Shown piece after piece: positions 1 through 6,428 of a DNA stretch of 23,956 nucleotides; within the stretch, counting starts at the first letter, position 1, and each line of letters starts with the position of its first letter. The DNA comes from a virus: positions 1 through 23,956 of IMG/VR virus record IMGVR_UViG_3300030419_000388; one strand, given 5' to 3'. The translations under genes and the position numbers were made by a program. Below the pieces are notes generated by a model. The model was not told the DNA's origin. It ran no database searches and saw only the letters and a program-made list of their open reading frames with translations.

Positions 1-51
1 ATGACTGTAAAACTAAGGTATCGTGGTGTTGAGTACACAAGAACAAAGTAA
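1..51 (+). CDS. DUF4278-like micro-ORF (16 aa), possibly cut by the window edge
   Basis: A 16-codon reading frame begins with ATG at base 1 and ends with TAA. The peptide contains YRGVEY, which resembles the KLTYRGVxY core that opens the cyanobacterial DUF4278 family. That family is usually several times longer, so this would be a minimal or decayed copy. Because the ATG is the first base shown, the frame may continue to the left. It lies 10 bases before the secreted beta-barrel gene. Function is unknown. The family resemblance rests on six residues and is tentative. Confidence 0.4.
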   Translation: MTVKLRYRGVEYTRTK

Positions 52-61
52 TTAACTTAAC

Positions 62-421
62 ATGAAAACAATTGCACTAGCCCTAGCGGCAACATCTTTC
101 GCTACTGCTCCTGCAATGGCTGGCGTTTATGTAAACGCTGAGTCCAACGCATCTTATACAGGAAATGATTATACTTCCCGTACTACTGATCTACACCTAG
201 GATATGAAGGAGACGTGGGTAAACTTGGATACTATATTCAAGGTGGTCCTGCACTCGTTAATGGTGACGGTGTAGATGGTTCAACTGATTTCTCAGGTAA
301 GCTCGGTGCTTCCGTAGCTGCTTCAGAGAAGTTAGATGTTTACGGAGAAGTTTCATTCATTACTGATGAGACTACTGACACTGCCTACGGTACAAAGATA
401 GGCGCAAAATTCAAATTCTAA
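62..421 (+). CDS. Secreted small outer-membrane beta-barrel-like (porin-like) protein
   Basis: The 119-aa product begins with a clear signal peptide: a Lys at residue 3, a hydrophobic Ala/Leu core, and an AMA cleavage site near residue 20. The mature part of about 99 aa has alternating polar and hydrophobic strands rich in Gly, Thr and Tyr, and ends in KFKF. A terminal Phe is typical of proteins inserted by the Bam machinery. It looks like a miniature outer-membrane barrel; related small porin-like proteins are known in marine phages (from memory). At this length it could form only a small barrel, or it may assemble from several copies. It could alter the host surface late in infection, for example to block superinfection, but that is inference. 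No Shine-Dalgarno precedes the ATG; the leader is AT-rich (TTAACTTAAC). Confidence 0.75.
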   Translation: MKTIALALAATSFATAPAMAGVYVNAESNASYTGNDYTSRTTDLHLGYEGDVGKLGYYIQGGPALVNGDGVDGSTDFSGKLGASVAASEKLDVYGEVSFITDETTDTAYGTKIGAKFKF

Positions 422-430
422 ATTCTAACT

Positions 431-583
431 ATGGCACATCAATCATCTAAAGAGAAAGCTCATCCTGTTTCATTTCAACCTATTGATTATAGTAAACTAG
501 ATACTAGTCCTAGTGACTACCAACCTCCTGGTGTTGATGAAGAGCCAGAGTATGAATCCCTTGAAGAAGCACTTACAGCTTAA
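431..583 (+). CDS. Small acidic hypothetical protein (50 aa) sharing its start with the capsid protein
   Basis: A 50-codon frame runs from the ATG at 431 to TAA at 581-583. It starts MAHQSS, exactly the first six residues of the capsid protein at 841, and the first 12 bases are identical. The rest is hydrophilic, Pro-rich in the middle (SDYQPPGVDEEPEYESLEEA) and acidic at the C terminus, with no membrane segment. It starts 9 bases after the beta-barrel gene in a TAACTATG context that recurs at other starts here. No family is recognised. It could be a small capsid-associated or scaffold-like peptide, or a relic of a duplicated capsid start. Confidence 0.5.
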   Translation: MAHQSSKEKAHPVSFQPIDYSKLDTSPSDYQPPGVDEEPEYESLEEALTA

Positions 584-716
584 CGAATTATGGTTAGGGG
601 TCTTCGGACTCCTAGCCTTTTTCATTATGGTAGAGATATTGCACGTCAACTACCATAGAAAAGCTCACCCGCATTGTGCAAGTATAGAAGCACCTCAGAG
701 TCGGACTTCTATATAA
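552..716 (+). CDS. Small single-pass membrane protein, hypothetical (54 aa; start uncertain)
   Basis: This frame overlaps the end of the preceding 50-aa gene by 32 bases. In-frame ATGs lie at 513, 537 and 552; 552 is preferred because it gives the shortest overlap, though none has a strong ribosome site. The product has one hydrophobic segment (LWLGVFGLLAFFIMVEIL) flanked by a short N-terminal part with Lys and a basic, His-rich C-terminal tail. That suits an inner-membrane peptide. It may be a lysis helper or a membrane-stress protein, but no family is recognised. It ends 124 bases before the capsid start. Confidence 0.45.
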   Translation: MNPLKKHLQLNELWLGVFGLLAFFIMVEILHVNYHRKAHPHCASIEAPQSRTSI

Positions 717-840
717 TTGGCATTGGCCCTTACGAGGATACCCTTTGCCGTCTAGACGGTGGGATAGACCACGCAAATAAAAATAGCGCAAAAAATTTCA
801 GCTGAAGAAAGTACATATCTTTTTAATTTATCCCATATAA
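717..840 (+). promoter_or_regulatory. Capsid leader region with a 12-bp perfect palindrome
   Basis: This 124-base stretch is the longest gene-free gap in the window. It contains the perfect palindrome CCGTCTAGACGG at 748-759, flanked by CCC at 741-743 and GGG at 761-763 that could extend a hairpin. After it comes a strongly AT-rich stretch up to the capsid ATG with no Shine-Dalgarno. In T7 the capsid gene has its own strong phage promoter, so a promoter or RNA-processing site is expected here. TTGGCA at 717-722 resembles a -35 element but has no good -10 partner. I cannot name a specific promoter. Confidence 0.35.
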
Positions 841-1989
841 ATGGCACATCAAAGTTCAGTCAACCCGTCCCAGGTTGTCCAGTTAGGTCAATCTAATTTA
901 TCGGGTGATACCAGAGCCCTCTACCTCAAGCTGTTTAGTGGTGAGATGTTCAAAGGTTTCCAGCGTAACACAATCGCTAGAGACTTGGTTATGAAGCGTA
1001 CCTTGAAGAATGGTAAGTCATTACAATTCATCTTCACTGGTCGCACAACCGCTGAGTATCATACACCAGGTAACAGTATACTAGGTAATAGTGATAAGAC
1101 TCCTCCAGTAGCTGAGAAGACCGTCACCATTGACGATCTACTTATCAGTTCAGCATTCGTTTATGAATTGGATGAGACACTTGCACATTATGACCTACGT
1201 GGTGAGATCTCTAAGAAAATCGGTTACTCTCTTGCAGAGAAGTATGACCGTCTAATCTTCCGTAGTATCGTTAAAGGTGCTCGTAAGGCTAGCCCAGTTT
1301 CAGCAACAAACTTCGTAGAACCAGGTGGATCACAGATCCGTGTGGGTACAGGTAATGCTGATGACGCAATCAATCCTGATCTACTAGTAGCAGCATTCTA
1401 TGATGCCGCTGGAGCACTAGATGAGAAGGGTGTAAGCTCTGACGGTAGAGTAGCCGTACTAAACCCACGCCAATACTATGCTCTTATTAAGGGACTAGAT
1501 GGTGCAGGTCTAGGTGCTTACTTAGTAAATCGTGACAAGCAAGGGGATGCTCTCCAATCAGGTAAGGGTATCTATGAAATTGCTGGAATCAAAATCTACA
1601 AGTCTATGAACGTTCCTTTCTTCGGAGAGTACGGTACTAAGCTTGGTGGAGCTGCTTCTGGTACTAACCCTGGCATCACTGATGTAGGAAACAAAGGTTC
1701 CTTCACACAGGTATCCGTTGAAGATGCACGTAACTCAGTTACAGGTATCAACAATGAGTATGGTACACAATCTAACTTCATGAACACATGCGGAGTTATC
1801 TTCCAGAAGGAAGCCGCTGCTGTTGTAGAAGCTATTGGACCACAAGTTCAAGTAACTTCTGGAGACGTCTCCGTGATTTATCAGGGTGATGTGATTCTCG
1901 GTAGACTCGCTATGGGAGCCGACTATCTAAATCCAGCTGCTGCTGTTGAGCTATACGCTGGTACTGGAACTGCACCTGCTGCATTCTAA
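841..1989 (+). CDS. Major capsid protein, T7 gp10-like
   Basis: The 382-aa product forms the icosahedral shell. It resembles cyanopodovirus capsid proteins: ARALYLKLFSGEMFKGFQRN near residues 25-43, then a stretch with GKSLQFIFTGRT, EYHTPG and TVTIDDLLISSAFVYELDE, and NPRQYYALI around residues 208-216. Length fits the T7 capsid fold (about 345 to 400 aa). The ATG at 841 is chosen because the N terminus continues naturally into the conserved region, although no Shine-Dalgarno is present. Arg codons are mostly CGY and codons look more selected than in the downstream genes, which fits very high expression. It is followed at once by a stable hairpin, as T7 gp10 is followed by a terminator. No evidence for a frameshifted longer capsid form was found. 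Confidence 0.93.
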   Translation: MAHQSSVNPSQVVQLGQSNLSGDTRALYLKLFSGEMFKGFQRNTIARDLVMKRTLKNGKSLQFIFTGRTTAEYHTPGNSILGNSDKTPPVAEKTVTIDDLLISSAFVYELDETLAHYDLRGEISKKIGYSLAEKYDRLIFRSIVKGARKASPVSATNFVEPGGSQIRVGTGNADDAINPDLLVAAFYDAAGALDEKGVSSDGRVAVLNPRQYYALIKGLDGAGLGAYLVNRDKQGDALQSGKGIYEIAGIKIYKSMNVPFFGEYGTKLGGAASGTNPGITDVGNKGSFTQVSVEDARNSVTGINNEYGTQSNFMNTCGVIFQKEAAAVVEAIGPQVQVTSGDVSVIYQGDVILGRLAMGADYLNPAAAVELYAGTGTAPAAF

Positions 1990-2000
1990 ACCTTATATAC

Positions 2001-2018
2001 GGGGGGCTTCGGCTCCCC
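2001..2018 (+). terminator. UUCG-loop hairpin after the capsid gene
   Basis: The transcript GGGGGGC-UUCG-GCUCCCC folds into a 7-bp stem with one G-U pair and a cUUCGg tetraloop, one of the most stable loop types. It starts 12 bases after the capsid stop. The T tract of a classic intrinsic terminator is missing (ACCCTAACTAAT follows), so it may act as a partial terminator or as a 3' block that protects the capsid mRNA. The position matches the terminator after gene 10 in T7. Confidence 0.7.
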
Positions 2019-2037
2019 ACCCTAACTAATTAATATT

Positions 2038-2682
2038 ATGCCTTTTCCAACCACTAACGCCACTGCCGAATTACCTGCCATAAATCAAATATTGTCGTCC
2101 TGTGGTCAGGCACCTGTAACCACGTTGGACACTACCAACCCTGACGTTGCGATAGCATACGACACGTTATTACAGGTAAATAGGGAAGTACAAGCTGAAG
2201 GATGGACCTTCAATAGAGAGAATCATTATGAATTTACACCTGCTACAGATATTGTAGATGGTGAAGCTCGTAAAGAAATAGATATACCAAATAATATATT
2301 ACAAATTAAACTTACTGAAAATGTAGATAATATAGATTATGACGCAGTAAGAAGAAGTGGTAAGTTATATGATAGAGTACATCATAGATATAAATGGCCA
2401 GACCATGATATAGTAGAATGTGATGTTATATGGGAATTTGACTGGATAGATATACCTGAACCCATACAAAATTTCATTGTAGCTAGAGCAGCTAGTTTAA
2501 CATCTCAAAGAATAATAGGTGATTCTAGACAGTATGAGATGTTACAACAACAAGAAGCTTTTGCTAGATCTACTGCTTTAGAATATGAAACACAACAAGG
2601 TCAATATTCAATCTTCGGACACCCATACGATAGAACAAACTATTACAACAGCTACAAGCCCTATCAAGCACTTCAAAGATAA
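2038..2682 (+). CDS. Tail tubular protein A, T7 gp11-like
   Basis: The 214-aa product forms the gatekeeper ring between portal and nozzle. The N-terminal pattern INQILSSCGQAPVTTLD, then NPDVAIAYDTLLQVNREVQAEGW, is characteristic of this family, and the length is close to T7 gp11 (196 aa). The middle holds the DIPNNILQIKL element typical of the beta-rich part, and the C terminus has the helical AARAAS/SQR region. It directly follows the capsid gene and its hairpin. Its stop overlaps the start of the gp12-like gene by one base (TAATG), implying coupled translation. The start is at an SD-less AT-rich leader. Confidence 0.9.
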   Translation: MPFPTTNATAELPAINQILSSCGQAPVTTLDTTNPDVAIAYDTLLQVNREVQAEGWTFNRENHYEFTPATDIVDGEARKEIDIPNNILQIKLTENVDNIDYDAVRRSGKLYDRVHHRYKWPDHDIVECDVIWEFDWIDIPEPIQNFIVARAASLTSQRIIGDSRQYEMLQQQEAFARSTALEYETQQGQYSIFGHPYDRTNYYNSYKPYQALQR

Positions 2683-5444
2683 TGCCAGCAATCAGTCAAA
2701 GAATAGATAATTATCTCGGTGGAGTATCCAGACAAGCAGATGATAAAAAATTACCAGGTCAAGTTAAAGAATGTCTTAACGGTTATCCAGATCCTACATT
2801 TGGACTTACTAAAAGACCTGGTTTTAAATGGATTGCTAATTTAGGTACTGGTACTGCATATGATAATGCAAAATGGTTCTATATAGCTAGAACTAAAGAT
2901 GAAAGATACATAGGATGTATAACACCTAAACCAGCATCTGGTGTTTTATATGGTGGTGTACATGTATGGAATGTAGATGGTACTGCATGTACTATTACTC
3001 AACCAGGAGGTAATCCAGTATATATCAATTCTACAGATAGAGAAGATTATGATATATTAACTGTACAAGATACTTCTATTATAATAAATAAAGCAGTTAC
3101 AGTTACAAAACAAGCAGATCCTACATTCAATGCTAATAGAAAAGCTACACTCGTACTAAGTGGATCACCAGTTAGTAATACCTATACAGTTATAGTTGAA
3201 GGTAATACAATCACACATACTAGTAATGCTAGTGGTACATATGATTCTATATTAACTGCACTTAAAAGTTCTATTGATGCTTTAAGTATATCTGGATTAA
3301 CAACAACTAAATATAGAGAAACATTACATTTAGCAGATAGTAATTCTGCTATAACTATATCTGCTAGTGGTGGTCAAGGAGGAGATGCTATATATGTATT
3401 TCAAGATCAAGTAGATAATGTAGCACAGTTACCAGAACAGTCATTCAATAATCATCTAGTCAAGGTTATGAATACTAACTCGACTAATGATACATACTTT
3501 GCTAAGTTTATAGCTGATAATGGTACATCTGGTCCAGGTCACTGGGGAGAAGGTTTAGATCCATCTAAATCAGCAGGTCTTACTGCTTCAACCATGCCTC
3601 ATGAACTTGTTAATACTTCATTAAATAACTTTACATTTAGAGAAGCTACTTATACAGCAAGGACTGTAGGAGATGATACAACAAATAGTCATCCTAGTTT
3701 TGTAGGAGCTAAAATACAATCAGGTTTCTATTTTAATAGTAGACTTGGTTTTTTATCTGATGATAATGTATCAATGAGTCAGTCTCAAGATTTCTTTAAC
3801 TTCTATCATACGTCAGCACAGACAGTAACAGCTGCTGATCCTATAGATTTAAGAGCTTCTACTATTAAACCTGCTACTTTATTTTCTGTTTTACCTACTA
3901 CTCAGGGTTTACTCTTATTTAGTAAGGATCAACAGTTTATGATGTCTGCTGCTGATGGGGTTCTTACACCAACAACTACTAATATTCGTGTTATATCTAG
4001 TTATGACATGGAAACAGATATAACTCCTGTAGATATGGGTGGTGTAATACAGTTTGTAAGTAAAACACCTAGTTATACACGTACCTTTGGTATGCAAACC
4101 TTTGGTCAAGATGAAAACCCTAAGATTTTAGATATTGGTAGAGTTGTTAATGAGTGGGTTCCAGCTTCAGTTGATACACTGATTGCTAGTCCTCAAAATA
4201 AGTTCATAGCAATGTCAGATCAATCATCTAGATTTGTATATTTCTATAGAACTTATAATGATGGTAAAGAGACACTTGTTGAAGCTTGGTTTAACTGGGA
4301 ATTACCAGGAACTGTACAGACTATTGCTGTTGACTCAGATGATTTCTTTGCAGTTACTAAACAAGGTAGTCAGTTTACTTTATCTCAATCTAGTTTAAGT
4401 CAAAGTCCTAGTGATGCTATCATTGTTAATAATGATGGATCTAGAATTAATCCTTGTATGGATTTATATAAAGAAGCACCTAATGTAACATATAGAGCAA
4501 CTGAAGATTTTACTAAATGCTATATACCTTGGAATAATGTATCTGGATTAACTCCTGTTATAGTAATTAAAGGTACAACAGCTACAGGACAGTTCATTGA
4601 ATCTGGATTTACTACAACACCTACCGTAGCTACCGATACAAATTGGGCTGCAAATACTGCTTATACAGTAGGAGATGTTGTTGTTAATGATAGCGATAAA
4701 GTATATACATGTGATACTGCAGGTACTTCTGCAGGTTCAGGTGGACCTACAGGTACAGGATCTAATATAACAGATGGTGGTGCTAGATGGGATTACTTAA
4801 GAACTGGTAGTACTTACTTTAAAGTACTTAGAAAAGATTTAACAAGTGTAGCATCTGATGTAGTAGTTGGATGGAAATATGATTATGATATTGTATTACC
4901 TAAAACATATTACAGAGGAGATGACCAAGGCAAAATAACTGATTTTACAGCAAATTTAACTGTTAATAGAATGAAGTTTGCTTTAGGTCTTTCTGGTGTA
5001 TGTGGATTTAAACTTAAATCTACAGGTACAAGACAAGGTAAAAAAGAATATACTGGTGATGGATCTACAACTATATATAACTGGATTGATGAAGATCTAT
5101 CTTATGTAGATTCAGATCAAGTTAAAGTAAGTTTAGATGGTGTTATTACTACAGCATTTACTGTATCTGCACTCAATCAGATTACATTCAGTTCTGCACC
5201 AGCAAACAATGTAAAAATATTAATATATCTTGATGAATGGTATAACTTAAATCCGACAACTATAGCTGATACATACTTAGGTAATGATATTGCTATTAAA
5301 GATCAGTCAGTTGTACAGATACCAATACATCAAAGAACAGATAACTTCCAATTAAGAGTGTTCAATGACTCACCATTCCCTGTGTCTATAAACTCAATGA
5401 TGTGGGAAGGACATTACTCACCAAGATTTTATAGGAGGGCTTAA
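2682..5444 (+). CDS. Tail tubular protein B (nozzle), T7 gp12-like, with inserted domains
   Basis: The 920-aa product is the tail nozzle. The N terminus (ISQRIDNYLGGVSRQADDKK, then CLNGYPDPTFGLTKRPGFKW) is diagnostic of the T7 gp12 family. T7 gp12 is about 794 aa; the extra length is explained by two insertions near the C-terminal third. One, about residues 654-706, reads like a small carbohydrate-binding module (W655, NTAYTVGDVV, VYTC, GGARW). The other, about 789-853 (YTGDGSTTIYNW ... FSSAP), looks like the start of the tail fibre in this same genome. The C-terminal QLRVFNDSPFPVSI and PRFYRRA endings are typical of the family. It overlaps gp11 by one base and is followed 3 bases later by the gp14-like gene. 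Confidence 0.9.
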   Translation: MPAISQRIDNYLGGVSRQADDKKLPGQVKECLNGYPDPTFGLTKRPGFKWIANLGTGTAYDNAKWFYIARTKDERYIGCITPKPASGVLYGGVHVWNVDGTACTITQPGGNPVYINSTDREDYDILTVQDTSIIINKAVTVTKQADPTFNANRKATLVLSGSPVSNTYTVIVEGNTITHTSNASGTYDSILTALKSSIDALSISGLTTTKYRETLHLADSNSAITISASGGQGGDAIYVFQDQVDNVAQLPEQSFNNHLVKVMNTNSTNDTYFAKFIADNGTSGPGHWGEGLDPSKSAGLTASTMPHELVNTSLNNFTFREATYTARTVGDDTTNSHPSFVGAKIQSGFYFNSRLGFLSDDNVSMSQSQDFFNFYHTSAQTVTAADPIDLRASTIKPATLFSVLPTTQGLLLFSKDQQFMMSAADGVLTPTTTNIRVISSYDMETDITPVDMGGVIQFVSKTPSYTRTFGMQTFGQDENPKILDIGRVVNEWVPASVDTLIASPQNKFIAMSDQSSRFVYFYRTYNDGKETLVEAWFNWELPGTVQTIAVDSDDFFAVTKQGSQFTLSQSSLSQSPSDAIIVNNDGSRINPCMDLYKEAPNVTYRATEDFTKCYIPWNNVSGLTPVIVIKGTTATGQFIESGFTTTPTVATDTNWAANTAYTVGDVVVNDSDKVYTCDTAGTSAGSGGPTGTGSNITDGGARWDYLRTGSTYFKVLRKDLTSVASDVVVGWKYDYDIVLPKTYYRGDDQGKITDFTANLTVNRMKFALGLSGVCGFKLKSTGTRQGKKEYTGDGSTTIYNWIDEDLSYVDSDQVKVSLDGVITTAFTVSALNQITFSSAPANNVKILIYLDEWYNLNPTTIADTYLGNDIAIKDQSVVQIPIHQRTDNFQLRVFNDSPFPVSINSMMWEGHYSPRFYRRA
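4641..4799 (+). other. Carbohydrate-binding-like insert within the gp12-like protein
   Basis: Residues about 654-706 contain the pattern W-x-x-N-T-A-Y-x-x-G-D-x-V, followed by KVYTC, a Gly/Thr/Ser-rich stretch and GGARW. This arrangement recalls small carbohydrate-binding modules (CBM5/12-like) often inserted in phage tail proteins. It is not part of the T7 gp12 core. A host-surface sugar-binding role is inferred from the pattern and from the protein's place at the tail tip. Confidence 0.45.
5046..5240 (+). other. Fibre-type beta domain in gp12 matching the N terminus of the tail fibre
   Basis: Residues about 789-853 begin YTGDGSTTIYNW and continue with VKVSLDGVITTAFT and ITFSSAP. The tail fibre at 13635 begins YTGNGSTTNYSF and continues with VQVDATVTTAW and VQFNTAP, aligning over roughly 60 residues with one short gap. 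In T7-like fibres this domain attaches the fibre to the tail. Finding it inside the nozzle suggests a shared structural module. Confidence 0.6.
5433..5438 (+). promoter_or_regulatory. Strong Shine-Dalgarno for the gp14-like gene
   Basis: AGGAGG lies 9 bases before the ATG at 5448, inside the last codons of gp12. It is one of few clear ribosome sites in the window, where most starts lack one. It supports the chosen start. Confidence 0.75.
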
Positions 5445-5447
5445 CAT

Positions 5448-6422
5448 ATGATATTACCAATATTAGCTGGAGCTGCTTTAGGAGGACTAGGCGGAGCAAC
5501 TATGGCTAGTGGTGGTTTTGCATTAGCATCCCAAGCAGCTTTAATTGGAGCTGGTGTAGGTGCCTCAGTTGGAGGTAGTATATACGGTGGTCAGATGGCT
5601 GCTGGTGCTGCTTCAGAACAAGCAGAACTACAGAACCAATATGCAGAGAGACAGTACCAATATAACCTAGATATGTGGGGCATGAAGAAGCGTCAGCTTC
5701 AAGCCCAACGTGATGAAACAATTCAACGTATATTAGTTTCTGCTAGTAATGAAAATAAATCAAGAATATATAAAGATGCTGCAGCTGCAGATAAATACCA
5801 ATATGATTTATTAATAAGAAATAATCAACAGTTAGGAAATGAACTAGCTTTCAAACGTTCTGAAGATATCTATACTCAGACTATTGACATGAATGACATA
5901 TCAGCTAAGGCTGCTATGGATAGTGAAATTAGTCAATTACAAGAGATAGAAGATGAACAAAGATTTCAGAAAATTGATTCTTATATAGAACATATTCAAA
6001 ATGAAGGTAAATTGAGAGCAATGGGAGCTTCAGGTAGAAGTATAACTAAAGCTGCTCAATCTTCATTAGCTGATCATGGTAGACAGATGGCAATGTTAAA
6101 TGCAACTTTAGATAGTGCTAGTACAGATACTAAATATGCATTAGAAGAAATTATAAGAGATAAAACTTCAGCTGATTTAACAGCTTATGCAGCTAAAATG
6201 TTAGAACCAGGTGAAATACCACTACCAGTTAAACCGAGACCAATACCGATTGCTGATGTTTCTTTACCTAGAGCATTACAACCTTATGACTTCGGACCAG
6301 AGCCGGTAATGGGAGCTATGGCTTCACCATCTGCTGCTGCTAATATGGCATGGGGTAATACTATTACAAGTATAGCAGGTACTATAGGTAACGCTGCGAT
6401 AGGAATTGCTACCATGGATTAA
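5448..6422 (+). CDS. Internal virion protein, T7 gp14-like
   Basis: The 324-aa product probably is the outer-membrane pore protein of the ejection complex, by position between the nozzle and the two large internal proteins. Residues 1-55 are rich in Ala and Gly with two hydrophobic segments (ILPILAGAALGGLGG and ALIGAGVGASVGGSIYGG), followed by a long Gln/Glu/Lys-rich helical region (about 55-255) able to form coiled coils, and a Pro-rich patch near 265-290. This matches gp14-type proteins, which are short, Ala-rich at the N terminus and helical. T7 gp14 is 196 aa, so this is longer, as in marine relatives. The start has a strong Shine-Dalgarno. Confidence 0.8.
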   Translation: MILPILAGAALGGLGGATMASGGFALASQAALIGAGVGASVGGSIYGGQMAAGAASEQAELQNQYAERQYQYNLDMWGMKKRQLQAQRDETIQRILVSASNENKSRIYKDAAAADKYQYDLLIRNNQQLGNELAFKRSEDIYTQTIDMNDISAKAAMDSEISQLQEIEDEQRFQKIDSYIEHIQNEGKLRAMGASGRSITKAAQSSLADHGRQMAMLNATLDSASTDTKYALEEIIRDKTSADLTAYAAKMLEPGEIPLPVKPRPIPIADVSLPRALQPYDFGPEPVMGAMASPSAAANMAWGNTITSIAGTIGNAAIGIATMD

Positions 6423-6428
6423 TTAATT

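Noticed and set aside
717-745. Sigma70-type promoter before the capsid
   Set aside because: TTGGCA is present but no acceptable -10 element lies at the right distance, so it is mentioned only within the leader entry.
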